Assembly: GCA_902788315.1 (NCBI GenBank)
Contig: CADAJS010000006.1
Location: forward strand, 56,473 to 120,472
DNA from: an uncultured Bacteroidales bacterium
Lineage (GTDB): Bacteria; Bacteroidota; Bacteroidia; Bacteroidales; Bacteroidaceae
DNA: 64,000 nucleotides
Direction of reading: 5' to 3'
Shown here piece after piece: positions 44,390 through 53,620 of this stretch. The position numbers and the translations under genes are program-made. Every line of letters begins with the position of its first letter. The first letter of the stretch is position 1. The notes under the pieces are model-generated. The model had not been told where the DNA came from and searched no databases. It saw only the letters and a program-made list of their open reading frames with translations.

Positions 44390-46318
44390 TCACTCCATTT
44401 CCAGCTGAAGGGTCTGAGCCATTTCGCGCAATGCGGCATTGCGGCTGAGCATTCCCTTCAGCCGTTCGGGCTTGCTGTATATACGCTCCACCACTTCGAC
44501 CGTCGATACCTGCACCTCGATGTGTGCCTCGTCGTTCTTCAGGCGGGGACGCAGGAAGGCCTCGAGCCAGGGCGAGAGCTGACGCAGATAGTCGGCCACC
44601 CGCTCATTGTTCACCTCCACCCGGATGGTGCTGGTGCCTTCCACGACGGGTGTCATGCTTTTCATACGCTCGGCCATGGCGTTGTGCTCATGAGGCAGCT
44701 GACTAATAGCCGCAAACCACGCACTGTACACCTCGTCGTCGTTCAGCGGGACGAGCATCTTCTCCCGGGGCTTTTCGGCGACGGCAGGGTCGGTCTTTGC
44801 CGCTCCCTCAGACGCAGCCCCCGCCGGTTCGGCATGATGACCAAAACTGCGCAGCTTCAGCTTGGGCAGCGAGGAACGACCCTCAGCGGCCTGAGCAGTC
44901 GCCACGGGAGAAACGGGCACAGAGGGAGCAGCGGGCGATGCCTCGCCGACCGACGAGCCGGACGTGGCAGCAGCTGCTATATTATTATAAGGAACGCGCG
45001 CGCGAGGGGCGGCCTGCGGGCTGGAGGGCGACGCTGGCTGAGCGCTTGCTGACGGAGATGGCTGGGCTGGCTGAGCGTTTGCTGACGGAGAGGACTGTAC
45101 CGAAGCGGAAGTCGCCGCCGGCGCTTCCACATGACTGGCCTGCCTGCTCTTTCGCGCAGCGGCCAGCTCGGCAAAAATGGGTTTAAGAATCTTGGCAGGG
45201 CCAAGCCCCGCGCCAGGCACATCGTCGTCTGCGAGCTGGGCAGCCTGTATCAGACAGATCTCCACCTGGAGGCGTTTGTTGCGGCTCGTGCGGTAGCTCT
45301 GGTCGCAGTCGTTGCACAGCCTGATGGCCCGATACAGGAACTTGGGCTTGCAGCGCAGGGCCTGCTCGTGGTAGCGGGCACGCATCTGGTCGCTGGTCTC
45401 CAGGAGCGGCAGCGTCTGCTCGTCGCGGCTCACCAGCAGGTCGCGCAGATGGCTGGCCAGCCCACCGATGAAGTTTCCGGCATCGAAGCCCTTCATCAGA
45501 ATCTCGTTGAGCAGGAGCAGGCTGGGCTCCACCTCGCCCTTGAGGAAATGGTCCACAAAGCGGAAATAGTACTCGGCGCTAAGCACATTCAGGTTCTGGC
45601 AGACAAGGTCGTAGGTGAGGTTACCTCCCGTGAAGCTCACCATCTGGTCGAAGATGGACAGCGCATCGCGCATGCCGCCGTCAGCCTTCTGGGCAATGAG
45701 GTTCAGGGCCTCGGTCTCGGCCGTATAGCCTTCCTTCTGGGCCACATACTGGAGATGCTCCACCGTGCCCTGAATGGTCATGCGCTGGAAGTCGTACACC
45801 TGACAGCGGCTCAGGATGGTGGGCAGGATCTTGTGCTTCTCGGTGGTGGCCAGGATGAAGATGACGTACGAGGGCGGTTCCTCCAGCGTCTTCAGGAACG
45901 CATTGAAGGCGGCACTCGAGAGCATGTGCACCTCGTCGATGATGAACACCTTGTAGCGGCCTATCTGGGGCGGAATCTGCACCTGCTTGATCAGCTCGCG
46001 GATGTCCTCCACCGAGTTGTTGCTGGCGGCATCCAGTTCGTGGATGCTCATCGAACGCTGTTCGTCGAAGGCCTTGCAGCTCTCACACTCTCCGCAGGCC
46101 TCTCCGTCGGCCGTCGGTGTCAGGCAGTTGATGGTCTTGGCAAAGATGCGGGCACACGTCGTCTTGCCCACTCCGCGCGGCCCGCAGAAGAGGTAGGCAT
46201 GAGCCAGCTTACCCGTCGCGATGGCATTCTTCAGCGTCGTGGTCAGCGCACGCTGTCCCACGACGGAATCAAACGTCAGTGGCCGGTATTTACGCGCCGA
46301 TACTATATATTCTTCCAT
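44390..46318 (-). CDS. dnaX: DNA polymerase III subunits gamma/tau
   Basis: 642 residues. 'YIVSARKYRPLTFDSVVGQRALTTTL', Walker A 'CGPRGVGKTTCARIF' (45-59), a Cys4 zinc module ('CLTPTADGEACGECESC'), Walker B 'VFIIDEVHML' and arginine-finger 'SRCQV' identify the clamp-loader ATPase. A Ser/Ala/Pro/Gln-rich linker (about 390-500, with tandem 'QPAQPSPSASA' units) joins the C-terminal tau region. The promoter box TAAATTTG is the complement of 46374-46381. It converges with queF. Confidence 0.95.
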   Translation of the reverse strand: MEEYIVSARKYRPLTFDSVVGQRALTTTLKNAIATGKLAHAYLFCGPRGVGKTTCARIFAKTINCLTPTADGEACGECESCKAFDEQRSMSIHELDAASNNSVEDIRELIKQVQIPPQIGRYKVFIIDEVHMLSSAAFNAFLKTLEEPPSYVIFILATTEKHKILPTILSRCQVYDFQRMTIQGTVEHLQYVAQKEGYTAETEALNLIAQKADGGMRDALSIFDQMVSFTGGNLTYDLVCQNLNVLSAEYYFRFVDHFLKGEVEPSLLLLNEILMKGFDAGNFIGGLASHLRDLLVSRDEQTLPLLETSDQMRARYHEQALRCKPKFLYRAIRLCNDCDQSYRTSRNKRLQVEICLIQAAQLADDDVPGAGLGPAKILKPIFAELAAARKSRQASHVEAPAATSASVQSSPSANAQPAQPSPSASAQPASPSSPQAAPRARVPYNNIAAAATSGSSVGEASPAAPSVPVSPVATAQAAEGRSSLPKLKLRSFGHHAEPAGAASEGAAKTDPAVAEKPREKMLVPLNDDEVYSAWFAAISQLPHEHNAMAERMKSMTPVVEGTSTIRVEVNNERVADYLRQLSPWLEAFLRPRLKNDEAHIEVQVSTVEVVERIYSKPERLKGMLSRNAALREMAQTLQLEME

Positions 46319-46373
46319 ACCCAGTTAAGCGTATTATCACCCCTCATTCGGGGATTCATTTCCATATTTCCTG

Positions 46374-46381
46374 CAAATTTA
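46374..46381 (-). promoter_or_regulatory. -7 promoter box of dnaX
   Basis: The complement reads TAAATTTG, 56 bases upstream of the dnaX ATG. Confidence 0.55.
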
Positions 46382-46455
46382 CGCAGATTATTCCACAATA
46401 CAAAGCCTCGGGGGTACTTTTTCTTCCCCCCACTGGTCGCCACGATGCCAGCCAC

Positions 46456-49131
46456 CTACTTCAGCTGCAGCGACAGGGTGGCTATTTCGTGAGGCTTCAG
46501 GGCAACGGTGACATCCTGCCCCTCCCACTGCGGGCGGGCGGCTCCGTCCATCGGAAGCTCGAGCAACGTCACACGGCGGGCCGACTTGACGCGATATGGG
46601 AGCGAGAGTCGCACGGACGTTTCCCGTCCCGTCATCTCACAGAGGCGGACGATAAGCTCGTTGCTGTCCTCAGCCTTCTTGAGGGTGGAGAGCAGCACGT
46701 TCGGCTGGTCGATGGACACCAACTGCTGTTCGGCAGGCATGCGGGCCTGCTTCTTCTCGAGCGAGGTGGAAAGGGGTTCGGCAGCATAGACGGGCAGGTT
46801 ATAGTCGAGCCCCGCCTGCATGACTCCGTTTGTCCAGTCGCCCGTATGGGGCATGATGGCATACTGGATGGTGAACTTGCCCATGTTGGGGAACTCATCC
46901 GGATTGCCGGCAGAGCGAAGCAGGGTCAGGCGCAATTCGTCCTTGTCATAGCAATGTCCATACTTGGAGCGGTTCAGCAGGGCGAAGCCTCCCTTCCCGT
47001 CCGTCACATCGACCCACTTCTGGGCCGGCACCTCCTGTCCGTCGGCACGTTCCACGGTAGCCGGGTCCTCGCGGTTCTGCAGCCACTCGGGCGTGGGCTT
47101 TCCGGCCAGCATGCCGTCATGCGGACGCTCCACCACGTTGAAGGCCACGTCGTTCCAGAACGTAGAATTGGGCACATCGATGGGGAAGACAGCACGCAGC
47201 ATGGGCGAGTCCTTCTCGTCCGTGCCATACTCGAGCCAGCGGGCCACCACTTCGTAGTCGATGCGTGGCAGGGAGCGATAGATGTAAGTGCGCACCTTGA
47301 ACCGCGAGTTGCCCCAGGTGAAGTCCGACTCGATACGTGCCCGCACGGGGCCGTTCTCCACCTTGGCCGGTCCGGTCATGGTGGTGATGTCGCCGCGGCT
47401 GGTAGTCTGGTTGATGAGCCACGACTTCATCTTTCCGTCCTTCGTTTCGGTGTACATCCGCAGGGTGTTCAGTTGCTTGCCCTGCTTCACATACTCCCTG
47501 CCGTCCGCCTTGTCGATGAGCGACACGATGTTGCCCGTCTGCGGGTCTATCCTGATGCGATAGAAATCGGTGTCGAAGGTATTGTCAGAGAAGGGGATTT
47601 CGTCGTTGACTGTCCCTGGCTGGGAGGAGTCCACGTAGAATGTCTTGTAGCCGCCTGCCGGAATGTCGTCGCACACGAACTCCACTCTCCATCGCCATCC
47701 TGGCGGGAAACGCTTTCCCCATATGATCTGTGCGGGATACGTGTGGCCCTCCGTGTCCCGTACCAGCACGGTGGTGGGCAGGTCGCCGCTACGGCGGATG
47801 TAGTCTGATTCGTAGTAGTAGTTCCAGCGGTTGAAGGTGGCTGTCGTCACAGGCAAGTCATACGAGAACACTTCGGCCGACACCAGCGTGCGGCGCTGCC
47901 AGGGCAGAAAGTTGAAGGCCACGATGGGCTGGCCCACACCGGTCAGGAAGGGAATCTGGTCCACATAGGTACGGAACGCATTGTCGCGGTCCGTACGTGC
48001 CGTGTGCAGGATGTCATTGTAGCGGCCCACGCTCTCGCGGTTTGACTCGTAGATGGCCGAGCCGGGCAGTATGTCGTGGAACTGATTGAAGGTCAATCCC
48101 TCCCACAGATGTTGCATCCTGTCGACGGGATACCGGCCTCCGCGCAGCCAGTTGAGCGACTGCAGGTACTCATCCTCGTAGAGCGCATTCTCGCAGGCGC
48201 GGTTCATCTCCTTTATCTCGGCCACGTTGCTGTAACATCCTTCGAAGACGAAGCCCATCTCTCCCACGTGTGTGGGACGGTTGCCGGCCTCCTTCTCGGC
48301 CATCCGGAAAAAGTGTTCTGCCGTGGTGAACCGTATGCTGGGGAAGTCGGGACGTGCGTCCAGCTCGTGTGCCTTCTCGATATTCTGGCGCGTGGGGCCT
48401 CCTCCGTGGTCGCCCTCGCCGGTGGGACAGAACGAGCGGTGCCCATTGACGGGGTATTCCTCAAGGCGCTTGCGCAGTTCCTCGTTCACGTCGCCGTTGT
48501 AGTTGCCGGTGCTGAAGGTCAGCACGCGCGAGCCGTCGGCACCCTGCCACCAGAACGTCCCCGTATGCGGCGTCGTGCGCATGGCTCCGAAATAGTTCAT
48601 GCCGCACTGGCGCAGCATCTGTGGCAGCTGCGACTGATGACCGAAGTCGTCTGGCAGCCATCCCACACGTGCCATCCGCCCGAAGCGCGACTGGAAATAA
48701 CGCTGCCCCAGGAGGAACGAGCGGGTCAGCGCCTCGCCCGAAGGCATCATCTGGTCGCTCTCCACCCACATGCCGCCTACGGGCTCGAGGCGTCCCTCGC
48801 GCACATATTTTTTCACCTGTTCGAAGAGGACCGGGTCCTGCTCCTCCACGAACCGGTACACGGCGGCCTCGCTCTGCAGCAAATGATAGTCGGGATATTC
48901 CTTCATGAAGGCCACGGCCTGGCGCAGGTTGTCGTTGGCCATCTTCTGCGTCTCAGAGAGCGTCCACAGCCAGTTCATATCCATGTGTGCGTGTCCCACG
49001 AGGTGAAGCGTATCGCCTGCCACATCCGCATTCTTCTGCACGGCGGGCAGCTGCGTGTTCTTCTGTCCGGCGACGGTCACACAAAGCAGGGACGCCACCG
49101 CAAATGTCAAAACCTTCTTGCACATAACCAC
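46456..49131 (-). CDS. Secreted GH38 alpha-mannosidase
   Basis: 891 residues with a signal peptide (about 1-22). 'LHLVGHAHMDMNWLWT' gives the zinc ligands His/Asp; 'GWLPDDFGHQSQLPQML' carries the nucleophile Asp (161/162) of GH38; 'FNQFHDILPGSAIYE' is the third zinc/active-site block. The C-terminal beta-sandwiches are complete, so length is normal. It trims alpha-mannosyl residues from glycans and would complement the GH76 enzyme 3 kb away. Met1 or Met3 may be the start. The promoter box TATATTTG is the complement of 49193-49200. Confidence 0.92.
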   Translation of the reverse strand: MVMCKKVLTFAVASLLCVTVAGQKNTQLPAVQKNADVAGDTLHLVGHAHMDMNWLWTLSETQKMANDNLRQAVAFMKEYPDYHLLQSEAAVYRFVEEQDPVLFEQVKKYVREGRLEPVGGMWVESDQMMPSGEALTRSFLLGQRYFQSRFGRMARVGWLPDDFGHQSQLPQMLRQCGMNYFGAMRTTPHTGTFWWQGADGSRVLTFSTGNYNGDVNEELRKRLEEYPVNGHRSFCPTGEGDHGGGPTRQNIEKAHELDARPDFPSIRFTTAEHFFRMAEKEAGNRPTHVGEMGFVFEGCYSNVAEIKEMNRACENALYEDEYLQSLNWLRGGRYPVDRMQHLWEGLTFNQFHDILPGSAIYESNRESVGRYNDILHTARTDRDNAFRTYVDQIPFLTGVGQPIVAFNFLPWQRRTLVSAEVFSYDLPVTTATFNRWNYYYESDYIRRSGDLPTTVLVRDTEGHTYPAQIIWGKRFPPGWRWRVEFVCDDIPAGGYKTFYVDSSQPGTVNDEIPFSDNTFDTDFYRIRIDPQTGNIVSLIDKADGREYVKQGKQLNTLRMYTETKDGKMKSWLINQTTSRGDITTMTGPAKVENGPVRARIESDFTWGNSRFKVRTYIYRSLPRIDYEVVARWLEYGTDEKDSPMLRAVFPIDVPNSTFWNDVAFNVVERPHDGMLAGKPTPEWLQNREDPATVERADGQEVPAQKWVDVTDGKGGFALLNRSKYGHCYDKDELRLTLLRSAGNPDEFPNMGKFTIQYAIMPHTGDWTNGVMQAGLDYNLPVYAAEPLSTSLEKKQARMPAEQQLVSIDQPNVLLSTLKKAEDSNELIVRLCEMTGRETSVRLSLPYRVKSARRVTLLELPMDGAARPQWEGQDVTVALKPHEIATLSLQLK

Positions 49132-49192
49132 TACGTATTAGTTTAGTCGTTTATAATTCCTCTAGTCTCAGCCTCAGTCGTCTTATCATCTG

Positions 49193-49200
49193 CAAATATA
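49193..49200 (-). promoter_or_regulatory. -7 promoter box of the GH38 gene
   Basis: The complement reads TATATTTG, 61 bases before the ATG. Confidence 0.55.
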
Positions 49201-49386
49201 GATAAAAATTCGTGATTTACGGACCTGCCCGACAGAGAAAAGTCACCTCCTCCCAGAAAAAAATCAAATATCCCAGACCACACTAAAGACTTTTATTCGG
49301 AATAGTCCTCACTCTCAGCAGCATTCCTTTACTCCAAATACTAGTCCCGTGGGAATGATTGATGTGGGTGGCGTGGAAATTATTTT

Positions 49387-50838
49387 TCAACAATAATCAT
49401 CAAACACATCTTCGTCATCCCATTTTTGCCCCCTTATTTTACAAAAAGCTCTTTGCAAATGTTTCTCATCAAAATAGGTTCTTCCTATTTGATGAATAAT
49501 CCTCCCATTTTCTATAAAAACGACGATATCTCCATAATCTTTGATAGGATTATCAATCTTTTCCCCAACATAGAGAACAGAAAAGCCATCTATTGATTGG
49601 GTTATAGCGCGGTCATAAACATAGCCATTTCCATACTCGCAAGAATTAAATAAATCGCCCTTATGTAACAGCTCTGCATACTCTTCCAAAGTGATATTCC
49701 CTTCCTTAGGACAAACGGGAAAAGAGAATAACGTTTTTGCCCCACATTGGAGTACATTTGGCGAATCACAGAATCGATAATTATTTTCATATTTTCCCAG
49801 ACTGTGTACAAATTTGCCATCTTCTATTTTGATATGTATGTATTGATATGTTTTGTTATTATTCAATCTAAACTCAACTTGAATAGCATCCCAGTCCAAA
49901 GTCCATCCAAGAGATTCAATTGTGTATTCCTCTCCGCTTTCACCGCGTGCAATTACATCCCCTATATTAAGTTTCAAAGCATACGAATCAAGACCGCCTT
50001 CTATATCTACCTTCTGACATATTGGGAAATATAGTTTTTTGTAAAATCCTATTTGATATGCTTTTTCTGTCAACGATTCTGTAATTTCATAGATTTGCGA
50101 ATTTTCAGATTCTAATATATTCTTCCATACTTCTGAGTTTCCGTCCGAATAAAAGTTTTGACTATAATTCTTTCTGATGTTTTTTTCATCTTGCCTTTTA
50201 TCTGATTTCAATTTACCTTCTTGCTCAAGAGTCAGTGGCGTGTTTTCAATGACATTATGGCGTTGCAACCACTCATTGAAATCCTGAGTAGGTCTCTCTT
50301 TATTTTGCATCATTTTATAAGTGGAAGTAGGCCGCTTTGCCCAAGCTGAAATATGTTCCCACGCTCTTTTCGCTTCTTCAGCAGTCACAGTTCGCATCCA
50401 CATAATGTCTTGATTATCGCCGGAAAGGTCACGCAAGCATGACGGGTCATTAATAAACTTGTTGATGTCCCCTCCACAGAGATAGGTTACTCGTTTCAAG
50501 GTTGCCTCATTGAGAAGTACATTTTCTAAACGGGTCAGCCACCTCAGATTTTCAACCCTGTTATTGCACCTATTCGTGTCCCTGTGGTCCACAACCATCT
50601 TTCCATCTTCATTCCCGGGAATAAAAGCTGTTGCCACAATAATGTGTATTCGGTGTGAATTTATCAACATGTAACCATTTGACGCGTTTTTTGTACCGAA
50701 TGTCCAAACGTCATCAAGTTTTCTCGCTTTCTTACCTTCTCTTTTATGCCTCATGACAGCACCATTGTCACGAACAGAATATACCTCTCCCTTATACTCG
50801 CATATGACTTCGCGAGTAAAATCATTTATATCAACCAT
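49387..50838 (-). CDS. HNH endonuclease-like protein with long unknown C-terminal region
   Basis: 483 residues. NUMOD4-like start 'EVICEYKGEVYSVRDNGAVMRHKREGK' then an HNH core 'VVDHRDTNRCNNRVENLRWLTRLEN' (about 82-106), typical of phage or homing-type HNH nucleases. The remaining 370 residues, with two similar units ('GDVIARGESGEEYTIESLGWTLDW' and 'GDLFNSCEYGNGYVYDRAITQSIDGF'), are unrecognised and much larger than usual for this class. Distinctly AT-rich, suggesting transfer. It follows the XRE gene by 5 bases in one operon. Confidence 0.75.
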   Translation of the reverse strand: MVDINDFTREVICEYKGEVYSVRDNGAVMRHKREGKKARKLDDVWTFGTKNASNGYMLINSHRIHIIVATAFIPGNEDGKMVVDHRDTNRCNNRVENLRWLTRLENVLLNEATLKRVTYLCGGDINKFINDPSCLRDLSGDNQDIMWMRTVTAEEAKRAWEHISAWAKRPTSTYKMMQNKERPTQDFNEWLQRHNVIENTPLTLEQEGKLKSDKRQDEKNIRKNYSQNFYSDGNSEVWKNILESENSQIYEITESLTEKAYQIGFYKKLYFPICQKVDIEGGLDSYALKLNIGDVIARGESGEEYTIESLGWTLDWDAIQVEFRLNNNKTYQYIHIKIEDGKFVHSLGKYENNYRFCDSPNVLQCGAKTLFSFPVCPKEGNITLEEYAELLHKGDLFNSCEYGNGYVYDRAITQSIDGFSVLYVGEKIDNPIKDYGDIVVFIENGRIIHQIGRTYFDEKHLQRAFCKIRGQKWDDEDVFDDYC

Positions 50839-50843
50839 ACAAA

Positions 50844-51332
50844 TTAACGCTTTTGGATTTCAACAAAATCAATCTCCATATCCAACGCATATCCTATCTT
50901 TGACAGAACGTCAAGACCGACAGAATACTTGCCTGCTTCTATTCGGCACAGATTAGCAGCATCTATGTCCGCATAAAAAGCCAAATGCTTTGCGTCCATT
51001 CCTTTTGATTCACGCAGCTCACGGATGCGTTGGCCTATACGGACACGCTCTTTAGAAACTGCTTCCTTGTTAAAGGAGTAATAAGAAAAGATTGAACCTA
51101 CACGGTTTATCAACATCTGTCTGTTGATTTCACCCATGATAACACTCGGATCCCCCTTGTAAAATTTATCAAACAAGGAGGCAATGATTTTGTCTACTTG
51201 ATACCAAGGAGCTTGTTTTTGACATAGGTAGAGTGTTTCATCATGAAAGCCGACAATGTAATCATCTCCTTGTGGAGTTTCCACATAAACTCGTTTTTCA
51301 TCTACCCATCTTACTTTTGTTTTGGGTTCCAT
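50844..51332 (-). CDS. XRE-family regulator with extra N-terminal domain
   Basis: 162 residues. The C-terminal helix-turn-helix (about 95-155: 'RIGQRIRELRESKGMDAKHLAFYADIDAANLCRIEAGKYSVGLDVLSKIGYAL') is a Cro/C1-type domain. The first 90 residues are a separate unit with beta strands and no recognised family. It probably represses its own operon: a 20-bp palindrome overlaps the upstream promoter region. Paired with the HNH gene. Confidence 0.85.
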   Translation of the reverse strand: MEPKTKVRWVDEKRVYVETPQGDDYIVGFHDETLYLCQKQAPWYQVDKIIASLFDKFYKGDPSVIMGEINRQMLINRVGSIFSYYSFNKEAVSKERVRIGQRIRELRESKGMDAKHLAFYADIDAANLCRIEAGKYSVGLDVLSKIGYALDMEIDFVEIQKR

Positions 51333-51410
51333 AACATCTGTTCTTTAAATTAGTAAATAATTAGCAGCCGAATTTTACGTGTTGTCGCCACATGTTTTGA
51401 ATCCGGGGGC

Positions 51411-51451
51411 AAAGGTAAGAAGATTATTTGTAATTGGCAAATTTACCAATT
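51411..51451 (-). promoter_or_regulatory. XRE operon promoter with palindromic operator
   Basis: The -7 box is the complement of 51411-51418 (TACCTTTG). A near-perfect 20-bp palindrome, AATTGG...CCAATT (51432-51451), lies where the -33 element should be, as expected for autorepression. Confidence 0.65.
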
Positions 51452-51609
51452 GTTTTTTTTGATTGATTCAAGTATCAGATGTAAATAGTGCTGGAACTTC
51501 AATCAGAATACTTTTCGCTCTTTCCCTTAATTTCGCCCTCGCTTAATCAGATCTTTGCAAATGAATGTGAGCTACATCGCGGAGAAAAAAAGGCTAAGAT
51601 TTCGACTTC

Positions 51610-51763
51610 AGACGGCCCGGGGCGGACGGTCAGACGCCTCGGGCCGTCCGAATAGACGCCCCGGGCCGTCCAACCGTCCGCCCCGAGGCTCACTCCGCAC
51701 GAAGCCGGGTTCATCGCCCTTTCCACCCGGCTTCATCGCCCTTTCCACCCAGCTTCATCGCCA
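51610..51763. repeat. GC-rich inverted repeats and 22-bp tandem repeats
   Basis: GGGCCGTCC-type blocks at 51610-51690 are repeated in both orientations; then nearly three 22-bp units containing TTCATCGCCCTTTCCACCC (51709-51763). The composition contrasts sharply with the AT-rich genes to the left. No gene is evident in 51333-51960. Confidence 0.8.
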
Positions 51764-51960
51764 CACCAACATATGTTCGTCAAACGAGACACTGCACTCG
51801 GCATGAAAAAAGAACGAGATTCTTTTTGTCCTGCCCTCTTTTTTTTCGCTCGACGCTCGCGTCGCTTGAACATCTGCAAGAACTTTGTCACGAAAACCGA
51901 GCATTGCATTAAAGTGCCGGGACAAACGTCTTACGCCAAACCTCCGAAACAAGAAGCAAC

Positions 51961-52203
51961 ATGCAAGAAACGACAAAGCCTAACGAACAACACAAACGTC
52001 TTGATGCCGACTTTACCTGGGAACAGTTTGCCAAAGATTGCGTCCTTAACAAATACGCCCTTGTGGTTGGCCCCGAAGCCATCCTGAACCGCGATGTCAA
52101 CCCCGAGGCTGAGGGCAACAGCAAAAAAATGCCGCTCGACCTCTGGTCGTTTGCTACCGAAGGGACGCAAGAATCCGACCGCATCGAGTATAAGCATTTG
52201 TAA
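51961..52203 (+). CDS. Short protein, possible N-terminal remnant of a SIR2-like defence gene
   Basis: 80 residues ('MQETTKPNEQHKRLDADFTWEQFAKDCVLNKYALVVGPEAILNRDVNPEAEGNSKK...'). 'NKYALVVGPEAIL' looks like the first beta-strand and loop of SIR2-like NAD-binding domains in Bacteroidetes defence proteins, but the rest is missing. A strong hairpin follows 28 bases after the stop. It could be a gene remnant or a genuine small protein. The family assignment is tentative. Confidence 0.4.
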   Translation: MQETTKPNEQHKRLDADFTWEQFAKDCVLNKYALVVGPEAILNRDVNPEAEGNSKKMPLDLWSFATEGTQESDRIEYKHL

Positions 52204-52230
52204 TGCGAAACAATAAAGATTATGGCTCCC

Positions 52231-52260
52231 GCTCGGTCGGATTAGCAAATCCGACCGAGC
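52231..52260 (+). terminator. Hairpin after the short protein
   Basis: A 12-bp perfect stem, 52231-52242 with 52249-52260, with loop TAGCAA. The downstream sequence has TTAATTTT rather than a solid T-run. Confidence 0.65.
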
Positions 52261-52309
52261 AGATGAATTAATTTTCACCCAATAATAACAAAAGAAGCCC
52301 CTGCATCGG

Positions 52310-52338
52310 TTGACTTACGTAAATAATTTGTATATTTG
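52310..52338 (+). promoter_or_regulatory. Promoter upstream of the RyR gene group
   Basis: TTG at 52310-52312, an 18-base spacer and TATATTTG at 52331-52338. The nearest plausible gene starts at 52703, leaving a leader of about 360 bases. Confidence 0.55.
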
Positions 52339-52445
52339 CCAAGAATATATACGAGAGAGAGCGAAAACAGAATGGACATAAATATCAAACCGAACTGTTA
52401 TGAGTACATTATTATGCGCGCGTGAGACAATGAACGCAACACTGT

Positions 52446-52652
52446 GTGGCGCTGCAGGGTGCCAGGTTGCCAAGTTGCACAGGATGGGCACAAACTGGGG
52501 AGACGGAATGCGCCGGCCAGCTGTCGCAGAACAAGAAACTCTTCATTCACCATGACATACGCCCCTTCGGCACACTGGGCATCATCGCAGGACTCGACCG
52601 CGAGTTCTCACGCTATATCCCATGGATTATGCGAATGACAGAGAAGAAATAA
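52446..52652 (+). pseudogene. Possible 3' remnant of a degraded gene
   Basis: The last 40 codons ('LFIHHDIRPFGTLGIIAGLDREFSRYIP...') have the codon use of this genome's real genes, but no good start or leader exists and the 5' part reads as noise. The 499-base stretch 52204-52702 otherwise holds only the hairpin and promoter listed. It may be the tail of a gene removed during island turnover. Family not identified. Confidence 0.25.
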
Positions 52653-52702
52653 AGGATATAAAGGATATAAAGAATTCACACGAACCAACACACACCATTC
52701 AT

Positions 52703-53170
52703 ATGACAAAGGAACAAATTATCGCACGTTGCAAAGAGAAGGAGCAGCAACTGCTGAACAGGTATTTTGGCAACCTCATTGACGAGGCGGCCAGTGAACG
52801 CCCCGAGACCATCGGCGAATATACGAAGGACCTCCCGCTGGAGATCGCGGCAGAGTTCCGCAAATTCCTCAAGGAGCTATGGGAGGAAGTGGCTCCCGAA
52901 GCAGAAAAGGGCAAGCCGCTGGTACTCGATGAACTGGAACTGCGAGACCTGCTCACCAAGAGCGAGAGAAGAATGATAGATTCAGCCTACGAGGAGGCTA
53001 CAAAGCTGACACCGTGGGAACGAATCACCAGGACCAACCACAAGGACGTCACCTACTATAAAGGCCTGCTTCAAGAATATACCCGCGACCTCCTGTTCGT
53101 GATGCGCAACGACTTCCTGGAGGAAATCACGGGGCAGCACATCAAGAACAAGACATTCGGGAAGGGATGA
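52703..53170 (+). CDS. Helical cytosolic protein of unknown function
   Basis: 155 residues from the ATG at 52703; an in-frame ATG 81 bases upstream lies in the preceding fragment. Highly charged and mostly helical ('MTKEQIIARCKEKEQQLLNRYFGNLIDEAA', 'LEIAAEFRKFLKELWEEVAPEAEKG'). No family recognised. The RyR gene follows 39 bases later on the same strand, so it may belong to the same operon. Confidence 0.6.
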   Translation: MTKEQIIARCKEKEQQLLNRYFGNLIDEAASERPETIGEYTKDLPLEIAAEFRKFLKELWEEVAPEAEKGKPLVLDELELRDLLTKSERRMIDSAYEEATKLTPWERITRTNHKDVTYYKGLLQEYTRDLLFVMRNDFLEEITGQHIKNKTFGKG

Positions 53171-53209
53171 CAGCACCGAGCCCGAAAGTGACTCACGATA
53201 ACAATCAGA

Positions 53210-53533
53210 ATGAAAACAAACAGCTATATTCCACAACCGATAGACACATCGGACGTCACGCTGCCCGCAGCACTGGAGCAGCTGGTGGAACAGATGGCCC
53301 GGAACGTACACGAGGTGTGGGCCGAGAGCCGCATCAGCCAGGGATGGACGTACGGAGCACAGCGCGATGACCGTCAGAAGACCCACCCGTGCCTCGTCCC
53401 CTACGAAGCACTGCCGGACGAAGAAAAAGACTACGATCGCCACACCGCCATCGGCACCCTGAAGCTCATCATGAAACTGGGGTTCCAGATAACGAACGGG
53501 GCAGAAGGCCCAGCCTCCGTGAGACAGGAATGA
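53210..53533 (+). CDS. RyR (ryanodine-receptor repeat) domain protein
   Basis: 107 residues, essentially one RyR domain: 'YIPQPIDTSDVTLPAALEQLVEQMARNVHEVWAESRISQGWTYGAQRDDRQKTHPCLVPYEALPDEEKDYDR' (split at residue 50) with the diagnostic 'WTYG..RDD..KTHPCLVPY' and 'EKDYDR.TA'. In prokaryotes such domains occur alone or in conflict-system proteins and are proposed to bind a nucleotide-like ligand. It is flanked by unknown genes in an accessory island. Confidence 0.88.
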   Translation: MKTNSYIPQPIDTSDVTLPAALEQLVEQMARNVHEVWAESRISQGWTYGAQRDDRQKTHPCLVPYEALPDEEKDYDRHTAIGTLKLIMKLGFQITNGAEGPASVRQE

Positions 53534-53620
53534 CGGCCGCCCCCCGCTGAGAGCCGGGAAGAGGACTGCACTCTCCCACGGACTCCCGCGGCGACACACA
53601 TAGACAATTATCCCGAACAT

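Noticed and set aside
52400..52552. 51-codon frame in the gap before the unknown helical protein
   Set aside because: No support beyond being open; it overlaps the better fragment in another frame.
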